This document shows, piece after piece, positions 28,060 to 37,642 of a stretch of 64,000 nucleotides of DNA (the stretch's first letter is position 1; every line of letters begins with the position of its first letter). A program made the position numbers and the translations under genes. The DNA is from Chloroflexota bacterium (GTDB lineage: Bacteria; Chloroflexota; Anaerolineae; Anaerolineales; Villigracilaceae). The stretch is from positions 181,283 to 245,282 of the forward strand of contig JACRBI010000024.1 of the NCBI GenBank assembly GCA_016234495.1, in the 5' to 3' direction. Under the pieces are notes generated by a model, which ran no database searches, was not told where the DNA came from, and saw only the letters and a list, made by a program, of their open reading frames with translations.

Positions 28060-28458
28060 ATGACCGAAAAGAAAATCCGTGTATTGGTTGCCAAGCCCGG
28101 TTTGGACGGGCATGACCGCGGCGCAAAAGTGGTGGCGCGCGCCTTGCGCGATGCCGGCATGGAAGTGATCTACACCGGCCTGCGCCAGACGCCTGAAATG
28201 ATCGCCGAAGCCGCGCTGCAGGAAGATGTGGACGTGGTTGGGCTTTCGATTCTCTCTGGTGCGCACATGGCATTGACTCCGCGCGTGATGGAATTGTTGA
28301 AAGCGAATGGACAAACACACGTCAGGGTTTTTATCGGAGGTATCATTCCAGATGAAGACCTTGATCGGCTAAAAGAAATGGGAGTAGCCGGCGTCTTCGG
28401 ACCCGGCGCATCCACCGAAGACATCATTCGTGATGTCCGAATGGCAGCAGCAGGGTAA
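28060..28458 (+). CDS. methylmalonyl-CoA mutase cobalamin-binding subunit
   Basis: [59 protein letters not shown]. Confidence 0.93.
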   Translation: MTEKKIRVLVAKPGLDGHDRGAKVVARALRDAGMEVIYTGLRQTPEMIAEAALQEDVDVVGLSILSGAHMALTPRVMELLKANGQTHVRVFIGGIIPDEDLDRLKEMGVAGVFGPGASTEDIIRDVRMAAAG

Positions 28459-28538
28459 AAGACCGGCAAACACAGAGTTTTCGTCACTCTGTGTTTTTGT
28501 TGTTTTGCAGCCCGCCACCGCACGTGATGTCACGACAT

Positions 28539-28563
28539 GGTCAGGCTAAAAGCCTGACCTACA
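28539..28563. repeat. near-perfect palindrome
   Basis: ggtcaggctaaaagcctgacctac. Confidence 0.75.
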
Positions 28564-28569
28564 AAAAAT

Positions 28570-29577
28570 ATGACCCACTCCCAATCCGTTCTTGCCGGTG
28601 ACCGCCTCGCTTTGGCGCGCCTGCTCACGCAGGTGGAAAACAACGCGCCCGATGGACGCATTGCGTTAACCGAGTTGTTCCCGCACACAGGCAAAGCCCA
28701 CCTCATCGGCGTGACAGGCGCGCCCGGCACCGGCAAATCCTCGCTGGTGAATCAACTGGCGCTGCATTACCGCAAAACACAAAACAAGCGCGTGGCGATC
28801 ATCGCCGTTGACCCGTCCAGCCCATTCACCGGCGGAGCGGTGCTCGGCGACCGCGTGCGGATGCGCGACCTTGCCGGCGACCCCGCTGTGTTCATCCGTT
28901 CGATGGCGACGCGCGGCTCGCTGGGCGGGCTGGCGCAATCCACCGCCGCCATGTCACAAGTGTTTGACGCCGCGGGCTTCGACCTCGTCATAATTGAAAC
29001 TGTCGGCGCGGGGCAAAGCGAAGTGGACGTGGCGCGGCTCGCGCATACCACTCTTGTCGTCGAAGCGCCCGGGCTGGGCGATGATATTCAAGCCATCAAG
29101 GCCGGTATTTTGGAGATCGCGGATATCCTTGTCATCAACAAAGCCGACCGCCCCGGCGTGGAAAACACCGAGAAGGCCTTGAAGTCAATGCTGGATCTGG
29201 CTCACCCGGCCGCGCGAGTCTTTCAACATCACGGTCAGGCCATGCCGACAATTGCTCCTGTGCAAGATTCATCGTCAGCGCCGATGTGGATTCCACCTAT
29301 TCAGCGGACAGTCGCCACTGAAGGCAGGGGCATCGCTGAACTGGCCGAGTCGATTGCGCGGCACGCGGCGCACTTAACTCACAGCGGAGATTGGGCTCTT
29401 CGTGAGCGTGCCAGGCTCGAGGTCGAGTTGGATGCGCTGATCCGCGAGACGCTGGTCAACCAGTTTATGGAAGATATCTCTCAGAGTCAGTATGATGCCG
29501 CGCTGGAGAAAATCATCCAAAGAAATCTTTCACCGTGGGATGCGGTGAAGCTATTAATGAACGGAAGGTCGAAATGA
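28570..29577 (+). CDS. meaB: methylmalonyl-CoA mutase-associated GTPase MeaB
   Basis: IGVTGAPGTGKSSLVNQLALHYR, VDPSSPFTGGAVLGDRVRM, ETVGAGQSEVDVA, NKADRPGVENT. Confidence 0.95.
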   Translation: MTHSQSVLAGDRLALARLLTQVENNAPDGRIALTELFPHTGKAHLIGVTGAPGTGKSSLVNQLALHYRKTQNKRVAIIAVDPSSPFTGGAVLGDRVRMRDLAGDPAVFIRSMATRGSLGGLAQSTAAMSQVFDAAGFDLVIIETVGAGQSEVDVARLAHTTLVVEAPGLGDDIQAIKAGILEIADILVINKADRPGVENTEKALKSMLDLAHPAARVFQHHGQAMPTIAPVQDSSSAPMWIPPIQRTVATEGRGIAELAESIARHAAHLTHSGDWALRERARLEVELDALIRETLVNQFMEDISQSQYDAALEKIIQRNLSPWDAVKLLMNGRSK

Positions 29578-30128
29578 GCGTTATTTTTGGTCAGCATCTG
29601 CGATTGCGCGCAATCGAGCGCGAAGACTTGAAAAAATTTCACGCATGGGTCAACGACCCCGAAGTGACGCGCGGGCTGGCGATGTTCCTGCCCAAGTCGA
29701 TGACGGAGGAAGAGGAATGGTTCAACTCGCTCGCGAAGTACGATGCAAAAGAAAGACCTTTTGCAATGGACGCGCGCAAGGGCAAAGGCTGGAAGTTGAT
29801 CGGCAATTGCGGCGTGTTCAAGGTGGATGCCGTGAACCGCTCCGCCGAACTGGGAATCATGATCGGCGATAAATCGGAATGGGACAAGGGCTACGGCGCT
29901 GAAGCGATGACGTTGCTGCTGCGTCATTGTTTTGAAACGCTGAATTTGAACCGCGCTTTTTTGCGCGTGTATGCCGATAATATTCGGGCGGTGCGTTCAT
30001 ATGAAAAAGACGGCTTTGTGCTGGAGGGACGCTTGCGCGAAGCGGTTTATAAATTTGGAAAATATGAAGATGTCCTGCTCATGAGCGTGCTGCGCTCCGA
30101 GTGGATGTCTCGCAAGAAGGAGAAGTAA
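29574..30128 (+). CDS. GNAT family N-acetyltransferase (RimJ/RimL-like)
   Basis: ATGA overlap with meaB; LRLRAIEREDLKKFHAWVNDPEVTRGL, WDKGYGAEAMTLLLRHCFETLNLNRAFLRVYADN. Confidence 0.92.
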   Translation: MSVIFGQHLRLRAIEREDLKKFHAWVNDPEVTRGLAMFLPKSMTEEEEWFNSLAKYDAKERPFAMDARKGKGWKLIGNCGVFKVDAVNRSAELGIMIGDKSEWDKGYGAEAMTLLLRHCFETLNLNRAFLRVYADNIRAVRSYEKDGFVLEGRLREAVYKFGKYEDVLLMSVLRSEWMSRKKEK

Positions 30129-30132
30129 GTTG

Positions 30133-31122
30133 ATGCGTCATGTCCACCACGATTTGAAAGTGTACGGCGGGATAAAACTTTTTGTTGGCACCGGGTCGCC
30201 TGAGCTGGGAAAGGATGTCGCTGATTATCTCGACCTGCCGGTAAGCGGGCGCGATGTGGTCGAGTTCCCAAACGAAAACCTGTTTGTAAAACTGCACGGC
30301 AGTGTGCGCGGACAGGATGTGTATGTGATTCAAAGCACGGCTTCTCCTGTGCATCGCAACTTGATGGAACTGCTGATCATGATCCAGACCCTGCGGCTGG
30401 ATTCCGCGGCCCGCATCACGGCCGTCGTGCCGTATTTGTGTTATGGCCGCTCAGACAAAAAGGATCAGCCGCGTGTGCCGATCACCGCCCGTTTGGTGGC
30501 GGATATGATCGAGGTTGCCGGCGCTGACCGTTACATGACTCTCGACCCGCACGCCGGGCAGGTGCAGGGATTCTTCTCCATTCCCGGTGATGTGCTGACC
30601 GCATCCCATTTGCTGATCGATCACATCAACAAGAATCTGCGCGGCGAAATGCACGACCCGGTGGTGGTTTCGGTTGATCTGGGCTTTGCCAAAAAGGGAC
30701 GCAACTACGCCGCCGACATGGACATGCCGATCGCATTCATCGAAAAACGCCGGCTGGGAAATGACGCGAAAGCCGAGGCGTTGACCTTGATCGGCGACGT
30801 CAAAGACCGCGATGTGATCATCGTGGATGACGAGGTGGATACCGGCGGTTCCATCGCGCAGGCGGTGAATGTCGTCAAGCAGAACGGCGCGCGCAATGTG
30901 TACCTTGCGTTCGTGCATCCCATTCTCTCGCGCAACGGCGCGGAGCGCCTGGCATCCCTGCCCATCAAGCAGATCATCACCACCGACTCTGTGCCGCTCT
31001 CGCCGGAAAAAATGAACATCCTTGGCGACCGCATAACGGTGCTGTCCATTGCGTCGCTGCTGGGAGAAGTGATCCGCCGCGCCCACGAAGGCCGCTCGGT
31101 GGGTGAGATGTTCAACGAGTAA
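30133..31122 (+). CDS. prs: ribose-phosphate pyrophosphokinase
   Basis: FPNENLFVKLHGSVRGQDVYVIQS, YLCYGRSDKKDQPR, DPHAGQVQGFF, VIIVDDEVDTGGSIAQA. Confidence 0.95.
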   Translation: MRHVHHDLKVYGGIKLFVGTGSPELGKDVADYLDLPVSGRDVVEFPNENLFVKLHGSVRGQDVYVIQSTASPVHRNLMELLIMIQTLRLDSAARITAVVPYLCYGRSDKKDQPRVPITARLVADMIEVAGADRYMTLDPHAGQVQGFFSIPGDVLTASHLLIDHINKNLRGEMHDPVVVSVDLGFAKKGRNYAADMDMPIAFIEKRRLGNDAKAEALTLIGDVKDRDVIIVDDEVDTGGSIAQAVNVVKQNGARNVYLAFVHPILSRNGAERLASLPIKQIITTDSVPLSPEKMNILGDRITVLSIASLLGEVIRRAHEGRSVGEMFNE

Positions 31123-31127
31123 AAACC

Positions 31128-31197
31128 AGCGGTTAGCTTTTAGCAGTTGGCAAAACAGTTCTTGCTAAGCGCTAAAAGCTAACCGCTGAAAGCTGCC
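31128..31197. repeat. heptad array, 10 units exactly, abutting mutM ATG
   Basis: AGCGGTT AGCTTTT AGCAGTT GGCAAAA CAGTTCT TGCTAAG CGCTAAA AGCTAAC CGCTGAA AGCTGCC | ATG. Confidence 0.8.
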
Positions 31198-32001
31198 ATG
31201 CCCGAACTCCCCGAAGTTGAAACATTCGCCCGCGCGCTTAAACCGGAGTTGACCGGACTCACCATCCTCTCCGCCGACCTGCGCTGGGCGCGCACGCTTG
31301 CAACACCCTCTCCGGCGCAATTCAAAAAACAAATAGCCGGGCAAAAGATCATGGATGTGTCGCGCCGCGCGAAATACTTAATCCTCAACCTGGAAGCTTA
31401 CAATCTACTGATACATTTGCGCATGAGCGGAGATTTGATCATCCGTCAGGGTAAAATTAAACCAGCAAAACACGACCGCCTCATCCTGCACCTTTCAAAC
31501 GATACATACCTCGCATTCAACGACACGCGCAAGTTTGGGCGCGTATGGCTGACAGACCAGCCCGATAAAATCCTTGGCAGGCTTGGCCCCGAGCCTCTCG
31601 AAAAAAACTTCACCGCGCAACGGCTCTATGAAAATTTGCACGCGCGCAAACGTTCCTTAAAACCTTTACTGCTTGACCAAACCTTCATCGCCGGCCTCGG
31701 AAACATCTACACCGATGAATGCCTGCACATCGCAAAACTGCATCCCCTCGCGTCATCGAACAACGTCACACTCGAACAGGCCGCATCCCTGCACAAGGCA
31801 ATCCGCGCAGTACTAAAGGACGGTATCCGCCGCAACGGCGCCAGCATAGACTGGGTCTATCGCGGCGGCGAGTTTCAAAATTATTTCCGTGTTTATGGCC
31901 GCGAAGGTCAGCCGTGCCCTGCCTGCGCTGCAAAGATACAAAAACTCACAGTCGGTCAGCGAGGCACGCACATTTGTCCAAATTGTCAGCGCTTGAGGTG
32001 A
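31198..32001 (+). CDS. mutM: formamidopyrimidine-DNA glycosylase
   Basis: MPELPEVETFARAL, DQTFIAGLGNIYTDECL, C-terminal zinc finger CPACAAKIQKLTVGQRGTHICPNCQ. Confidence 0.96.
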   Translation: MPELPEVETFARALKPELTGLTILSADLRWARTLATPSPAQFKKQIAGQKIMDVSRRAKYLILNLEAYNLLIHLRMSGDLIIRQGKIKPAKHDRLILHLSNDTYLAFNDTRKFGRVWLTDQPDKILGRLGPEPLEKNFTAQRLYENLHARKRSLKPLLLDQTFIAGLGNIYTDECLHIAKLHPLASSNNVTLEQAASLHKAIRAVLKDGIRRNGASIDWVYRGGEFQNYFRVYGREGQPCPACAAKIQKLTVGQRGTHICPNCQRLR

Positions 32002-32005
32002 CGCC

Positions 32006-32731
32006 ATGCCTGAAATCAGTTTTAATCCCCAACCTGTTTTTTATGTGATCGTCGGCGTGCTGGCCGGCATGATCATCGGCTGGATCATGGGCTTCTTTGA
32101 TTCAAACAACCGCGCGTCAAAGAAAATCCATTCTGCCGAGTTGAAGTCTGAAGCTGCCATAAAACAAGCGCAGGAAAAGACCGCGCTGGCAGAAAAACTA
32201 ATTAACGCATCGGGCGCGCAGGATGACCCCGGACTATTGCGTCTCAAAAAAGAAAATGGGCGCTACAAACTTGAAATTGACGGCGTGCTGGCCGGCGATA
32301 AATTACCCCAGGATAAGAAAAAGCGTTTGATCGAACTGGTCTCAGTCTTTCGTCCCTATCTGGAAGGGGAGCAGACTCCGGGAGTGTTATCCCAGCCTGC
32401 TGCGCCGCTTCAGGCTGCGCCCGCGCCTGCCACTATTCAACAGGCAGGTTTCCAGCCCAATCAGCCTGACACCAAAAAGCCCGAACCCGAAAAGAATTTT
32501 TCAACCCTCAGCATTGTCGGGCAGATTGACACTGTCTTGCAAAAACGTTTGATGACCTCGTCCCTCGCAAAGACTGGAATTCGCCTGCAAGAATCGCCTC
32601 AAGGCGGCGTGGAAGTTTATGTGGGCGTTGAAAAATACCATACCATAGACGATGTCCCCGATGAAGCCATAAAAACCGCGATCCGCGAAGCCATTGCAGA
32701 ATGGGAAGAAAAATTCACGCCCGGAGCATAG
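32006..32731 (+). CDS. hypothetical membrane-anchored protein
   Basis: 241 aa, one N-terminal TM (VIVGVLAGMIIGWIMG), coiled region and Ala/Pro linker. Confidence 0.65.
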   Translation: MPEISFNPQPVFYVIVGVLAGMIIGWIMGFFDSNNRASKKIHSAELKSEAAIKQAQEKTALAEKLINASGAQDDPGLLRLKKENGRYKLEIDGVLAGDKLPQDKKKRLIELVSVFRPYLEGEQTPGVLSQPAAPLQAAPAPATIQQAGFQPNQPDTKKPEPEKNFSTLSIVGQIDTVLQKRLMTSSLAKTGIRLQESPQGGVEVYVGVEKYHTIDDVPDEAIKTAIREAIAEWEEKFTPGA

Positions 32732-32738
32732 GCAGAGA

Positions 32739-33386
32739 TTATCCGCCCTCCCATTCGCGCATGAATTGATCGAGAAATTGCAGCATCACTTCATGCCGTT
32801 TTTCAGCGATGCGTTTTGCTGCATTCGTGTTCATCATGTCCTTCAACAAAAGTAATTTCTCATAAAAGTGATTGATGGTCGCGCTTTTGCTGTTCTTGTA
32901 TTGCTCAAAGGTCGCGTGTAAATTCGGCGGGGAATCAGGGTCATACATCTGACGGTTCTTGAATCCGCCATAAGCAAATGCCCGCCCAATTCCGATCGCG
33001 CCAATCGCATCCAGACGGTCGGCATCCTGCACAATAAACCCCTCCAGCGAATTCATCTTATTTTCCACCTGCGCGCCTTTGTAGGAGATGTGCATGATGA
33101 TCTCACAGACGCGGTCAATGAGCGGGTCTGCAAGTCCGCAGCCCTGCATCCAGGCTTTGGCGCGCTGCGGGGTTTCATCCGCGCTTTCGTTGAACTTCCA
33201 ATCATCGAGGTCGTGCAGCAGGGCGGCAAGTTCCACGATGAATCTATCCGCTTTTTCCTGCTCGCAGATCGCGAGCGCATTTTTCCAGACGCGGCAAATA
33301 TGCCACCAGTCGTGGCCCGAGGAATCGCCGCTGAATTCCTGTTTGATATAGTCCGCAGTTTTTTGGATGATGTCGTTTTGGATCAT
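32739..33386 (-). CDS. HD domain phosphohydrolase
   Basis: HDWWHICRVWKNALAICEQEKAD...AALLHDLDDWK...VQDADRLDAIGAIGIGRAFAYGG (YedJ-like). Confidence 0.9.
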   Translation of the reverse strand: MIQNDIIQKTADYIKQEFSGDSSGHDWWHICRVWKNALAICEQEKADRFIVELAALLHDLDDWKFNESADETPQRAKAWMQGCGLADPLIDRVCEIIMHISYKGAQVENKMNSLEGFIVQDADRLDAIGAIGIGRAFAYGGFKNRQMYDPDSPPNLHATFEQYKNSKSATINHFYEKLLLLKDMMNTNAAKRIAEKRHEVMLQFLDQFMREWEGG

Positions 33387-33409
33387 ATCCCTATTTTGCC
33401 ACACAAATA

Positions 33410-33658
33410 TTACTTTCCCTTCCACTTCATCTTCATATAAACTCCGCCGCGCTCCAGTTCATCCAGCATTTGATCGAGCCGCTTCTGCTTCGTGGCTTCC
33501 AGCTTTGCGCGGACAATCCAACCGATGTAATCGTTCTGTTGATAGGGCGGACGGGCAAGGTAGGCGTTCATCAATCCGCGGGCGTTGAGGGCGTCACGAA
33601 AATAATCTGGCATGGGGTGGCGAAGGCGCGGGACCATATCTATCTCTTCAACACGCAT
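33410..33658 (-). CDS. YdeI/OmpD-associated-like small protein
   Basis: RPPYQQNDYIGWIVRAKLEATKQKRLDQMLDELERGGVYMKMKW; start may be 33637. Confidence 0.7.
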   Translation of the reverse strand: MRVEEIDMVPRLRHPMPDYFRDALNARGLMNAYLARPPYQQNDYIGWIVRAKLEATKQKRLDQMLDELERGGVYMKMKWKGK

Positions 33659-34098
33659 AACGTCTGACGGATCTCTCCAAGATGATAAGCCGTATGCACC
33701 ACAATGGAGAGCGCTCCGCCAATGGTGTCTTCATTCCATAAGTTGTTTTCATGGAACAGTTTACTTACGCGCTGATAGGTTTGCTTGAGCTTATCTTTGA
33801 GAGAGTCCCATTCTTCGGGCGTGACCTTTTCCACTGTGCGCCAAACCTCGCCCCAATCGACAGGAGAGGAATCCTGATGGATGGCAAAACGTTCAAAGGC
33901 TTCAATAAAGAAGGTCACATGCGCGACCTGGGCGGCGAGTGAGGCACACTTCCCTCCAACGGGGATGGATGCCTCTTGAGCAGAAACAGTTTCCAGCGTC
34001 TGAAAAAGAGCCGTGTTCTTATCCAGATAAATACCTTGCGGCTGCTCGAAAGTCTCCTCCAGCAATTTGAATAAATTGGATGTAAAGTCGCTTGACAT
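33640..34098 (-). CDS. DinB family protein
   Basis: 152 aa; four-helix pattern with H at LAAQVAHVTFFIEAF and C-terminal VVHTAYHLGEIRQTL. Confidence 0.85.
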   Translation of the reverse strand: MSSDFTSNLFKLLEETFEQPQGIYLDKNTALFQTLETVSAQEASIPVGGKCASLAAQVAHVTFFIEAFERFAIHQDSSPVDWGEVWRTVEKVTPEEWDSLKDKLKQTYQRVSKLFHENNLWNEDTIGGALSIVVHTAYHLGEIRQTLCVLKR

Positions 34099-34101
34099 GA
34101 T

Positions 34102-34671
34102 CTACCCTGCGCCTTCAAATGCGGATTTGATCCACGCAACCAGCTCGGCATCAACATCCTTCGCATCGGTCACGTTGACGATGTAATTGCACATCCCGCC
34201 TTTGGGCTGTTCCAGCAGGCGGGCATTTTTCTTCAAGTCCTTTGCGTTGATGCCAACCTCAAAACGCGTGTTGGTCTTCGGGCCGATCATGGCAAATTGT
34301 TTTTTGCGGCGCAAGCTGACATAGCCTTTTTTGGGCACAATTTCAAACTCGCCAAACTTATTGATTTCCGTCATCAGTTTTTCGTGGATGGGCCGGAAGC
34401 CCGCCTTTGCGCCGGAATAGATTTCGTCCAGAACTGTGCTTTTGCTTTTGCCTTCCGCGGCGCGTGTGCCATCCGAGGCGAGGATCGCATGGACAAGCGA
34501 ATTCGCATCGCCATGTCCGAGACCGTATTTTTCCTTGAACATGTCGCGGAGTTCACCGTGTTTGGTCAGCCCGCTTTTTTGAGCAATGTCCGTCAACTCC
34601 GCGAGCGACTTGCCTGTTTTCTTTTGAATGTTGGTAAGCTGGGTTTGCACTGCCTGATCAAGTGTACTCAT
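34102..34671 (-). CDS. DUF4287/DUF5655 domain-containing protein
   Basis: MSTLDQAVQTQLTNIQKKTGKSLAELTDIAQKSGLTKHGELRDMFKEKYGLGHGDANSLVH pattern. Confidence 0.8.
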   Translation of the reverse strand: MSTLDQAVQTQLTNIQKKTGKSLAELTDIAQKSGLTKHGELRDMFKEKYGLGHGDANSLVHAILASDGTRAAEGKSKSTVLDEIYSGAKAGFRPIHEKLMTEINKFGEFEIVPKKGYVSLRRKKQFAMIGPKTNTRFEVGINAKDLKKNARLLEQPKGGMCNYIVNVTDAKDVDAELVAWIKSAFEGAG

Positions 34672-34759
34672 AAGATTGTCTCCTTTTGAATTGGACAAAG
34701 AGCGTCTTGATTATAGAACATAATTTCTGTTTTCGCAACTTCTGGGATTTACAAAATGA

Positions 34760-36523
34760 TCATACTTTTCTTTGCGAGACAGATACGCAATTGCGCCCGG
34801 CGGCTTTTGCCAGATACATTGCGCGGTCTGCGGCGGCGATCAGGTCAGCACCTTTCGTTCCGTTTTGCGGGAAGGCCGCAATGCCGCAGGACAGGGTGGC
34901 TTGAATATCATTATTTTCCAGTACGAGCATGAATTCTTCAAACGCCTTTCTTGACCGCTCTGCGATTTGAAGCGCAATCTCAGCCGAGACATCCGGCAAA
35001 ATCACCAGGAATTCATCGCCGCCATAGCGGCAGATGATATCCCCGACGCGGGCATGGCTGGTTAGTTGGGTTGCCATGTTTTGCAAAACCATATCCCCGG
35101 CCTGATGCCCGTGGGAGTCATTAATCTTTTTGAAATGATCAATGTCGCATACCATGAAACTGACCGGGTAGCCTTCGCGCTCGGCGCGGGCGAGTTCGCG
35201 GTCTAGGGTTTCATCCAGATAGCGGCGGTTGTACAGGCCTGTCAGCGGGTCGCGGATGGCCTGCTCGCGCAGCTCGGTTTGCAGGAGCTGGATCGCCTCA
35301 AGCTGGGATGTGAGCATTTGGTTGGCGCGCTGGATTTCATCCTGTGCCTTCTTGCGCTCGGTGATATCTTCTTTGACCGCCAGATAATGCGTGGTGACTC
35401 CGCGTGCGTCAATGATGGGCGAGATGATGGCGGCCTCATAATATAGTTCGCCGTTCTTCTTGCGGTTGACAAACTCGCCCTGCCATTCCTGCCCGGCGGT
35501 GATGGAACCCCATAATTGTTGATGTGACCCGGCCTTCGTTTTATCTGTGCTCAGGAAGCGCGGATTTTTGCCAATGGCTTCTTCAAAAGAGTAGCCGGTC
35601 ACCTGCGAAAAACGCGGGTTGACATATTCAATGATCCCCGCAGTATTTGTGATCATGATCGAAGCCGGGCTTTGCTCGACGGCGCGCGATAGCTGAAGTA
35701 ATTTTTCTTCGGCTTGTTTGCGCTCTGTGATGTCGCGAAAAACCGCCAGAATTAGCGCAGCCCCATCCACTTCGATCAGTTGGGACGTGGCTTCCATGTC
35801 AATGAATTGCCCGTCGAGGCGGATGATTTTTAAATCTTCCAGGGAAACCCTTTCTTTGGAAGCATCGCTTTTTTGCAGGTGCTCAAGGATCGGTGCCGTT
35901 GAATCAGGGTGGACAAAATCGAAGATATCTCTGCCAATCAGTTCGGCCGGCAAAGCCGCACCGAGGATCCCGGCCCCGGCCGGATTAACAAAAACGATCC
36001 TGCCGTCTTTGTAGGTCGCAACGCCGTCGGGCATCAGGTCAATTAACTGGCGATATTGCTCTTCGCTATGCAACAAGGCGCGTTCGGCACGCTTTCTTTC
36101 TGTGATGTCATAAAACAGGAAGAGGCACCCCAGCGTGTTTTCGTGTTTGTCTAAAATCGGGGAGATGGTTAATTCATAAATGTGCGGTGCGCCGTCAAAA
36201 TCCAGTGTGACTTCGCACTTGCGCTCCTGCGTTTCCGCGAAGCGTTTGAAGAGATCATTCCACGGAGGAGGCAGGCTGATTGGCGCCGCACCAATTGTCG
36301 CCGGAGAAAGACCGAGCGTGGTCTGAGCTTTTCGGTTAAAGTCCATGATGCGGTTTTGCGCGTCCAGAACGATTGCAATGCCAGTCATGTTGTCCATGAT
36401 GGTATTGCGCGCCATGGGCTGCGCGTTGATTGAACGGCGGAGCAGGCGCGCCCAAACAGTAAACCCGCCGAGGATAACGGCGGCAATTAACAAGAATAAC
36501 CAGTAAAGGGTAGATTGACTCAT
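34760..36523 (-). CDS. PAS-GGDEF diguanylate cyclase
   Basis: TM + several PAS/PAC (DITERKRAE, DITERKQAE, DITERKKAQ) + DPLTGLYNRRYLDETL...CRYGGDEFLVILPD. Confidence 0.93.
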   Translation of the reverse strand: MSQSTLYWLFLLIAAVILGGFTVWARLLRRSINAQPMARNTIMDNMTGIAIVLDAQNRIMDFNRKAQTTLGLSPATIGAAPISLPPPWNDLFKRFAETQERKCEVTLDFDGAPHIYELTISPILDKHENTLGCLFLFYDITERKRAERALLHSEEQYRQLIDLMPDGVATYKDGRIVFVNPAGAGILGAALPAELIGRDIFDFVHPDSTAPILEHLQKSDASKERVSLEDLKIIRLDGQFIDMEATSQLIEVDGAALILAVFRDITERKQAEEKLLQLSRAVEQSPASIMITNTAGIIEYVNPRFSQVTGYSFEEAIGKNPRFLSTDKTKAGSHQQLWGSITAGQEWQGEFVNRKKNGELYYEAAIISPIIDARGVTTHYLAVKEDITERKKAQDEIQRANQMLTSQLEAIQLLQTELREQAIRDPLTGLYNRRYLDETLDRELARAEREGYPVSFMVCDIDHFKKINDSHGHQAGDMVLQNMATQLTSHARVGDIICRYGGDEFLVILPDVSAEIALQIAERSRKAFEEFMLVLENNDIQATLSCGIAAFPQNGTKGADLIAAADRAMYLAKAAGRNCVSVSQRKV

Positions 36524-36785
36524 TTTGTTCGGCTTTTCGCACAAGCCTGCAAATCTTCAGGCGGGAATTATAGCACCCGATTCCATCTTGGCTTTCGGAT
36601 GCTTTACGCCCCGGTTTTATTACTTGCCTTTATTTTCACCAACTCCCCCTTCAGCCGGATGCGGACGAAAATAAAAGGAAAATTGGCGACATCTGCGTTA
36701 AAAAAACCTTATGTTGGATAATGTTATCCCGCCGCGCTTATTGTCACCGGCGTATAATCAGCGGGCTTGCAACCTCGGAGTCTGA

Positions 36786-36830
36786 AGTCTCTGACTTCAG
36801 TGCAAAGTCGGGAGACTTCGCACTCTACAA
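36786..36830. repeat. double palindrome
   Basis: ctgaagtctctgacttcag and gtgcaaagtcgggagacttcgcac. Confidence 0.6.
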
Positions 36831-36843
36831 TCATCTAAAACCC

Positions 36844-37620
36844 ATGAACATTCTTGTACTGAAATTAATTCTCGCCCCGGTCATCATTGGTTCGGCCAGC
36901 CTTGCCGGGCGAAAGTGGGGACCGGCTGTCAGCGGCTGGATCGTGGGTATGCCGCTCACTTCGGGCCCGGTGATTTTTTTTGTAGCGCTCAGTCACAGCG
37001 CTTCTTTTGCCGCGGACTCCGCCCTCGGTGTGTTGAGCGGCGGACTTTCGCTGGTGGCTTATGCTTTGACGTATTCATGGCTGGCCGTGAAATTTCGCTG
37101 GCAGATCGCCATTGCGGGCAGTCTGCTTGTGTTTGCGACCAGCACCATGATTCTGCAAAACATTACCTTTCCGCTTCTAACGGCCTTTGCGCTGGTGTGC
37201 GCTGCGATTGTTTTTGGTTTATGGCTCATGCCCAATGACACGGTGACAAATCAAAGTGAAGAGAAGCCAGGTAAATGGGATATTCCAATCCGTATTTTAA
37301 TCGGGACGAGTTTTATTCTCTTGCTGACCGGCATTGCCCCGCTGATCGGTTCACGCCTGACGGGACTGCTGACCACCATTCCCTTGTATGTCACCATCCT
37401 GACGATTTTTGCGCACCGGCATCAGGGGCCGGCCGCGGCGGCACACGTCCTGCGCGGACTGCTATACGGCATGTTCGCGTTCACAGGATTTTTCATTGTG
37501 TTGAGTTTGCTCATAGAAACGACAAGCCTTGCAGTTTCATTCGGTGCAGCGGTATTGACCGCGTTGGTCGTGCAAGGCTTGTCGTTGATGATCTTAAATC
37601 TGTTGCATAGAAAACCGTAG
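36844..37620 (+). CDS. integral membrane protein (GlpM-like)
   Basis: MNILVLKLILAPVIIGSASLAGRKWGPAVSGWIVGMPLTSGPVIFF; 8 or so TM helices. Confidence 0.7.
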   Translation: MNILVLKLILAPVIIGSASLAGRKWGPAVSGWIVGMPLTSGPVIFFVALSHSASFAADSALGVLSGGLSLVAYALTYSWLAVKFRWQIAIAGSLLVFATSTMILQNITFPLLTAFALVCAAIVFGLWLMPNDTVTNQSEEKPGKWDIPIRILIGTSFILLLTGIAPLIGSRLTGLLTTIPLYVTILTIFAHRHQGPAAAAHVLRGLLYGMFAFTGFFIVLSLLIETTSLAVSFGAAVLTALVVQGLSLMILNLLHRKP

Positions 37621-37642
37621 GTCACGTCTGAGACGTGACCTA
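37618..37642. repeat. near-perfect palindrome supplying stop codons of both flanking genes
   Basis: TAGGTCACGTCTGAGACGTGACCTA. Confidence 0.85.

Noticed and set aside
27916-28320. N-terminal extension of the sensor kinase ORF to 28320
   Set aside because: Overlaps the mutase subunit gene on the other strand; MNKKDERANP at 27915 has a good RBS.
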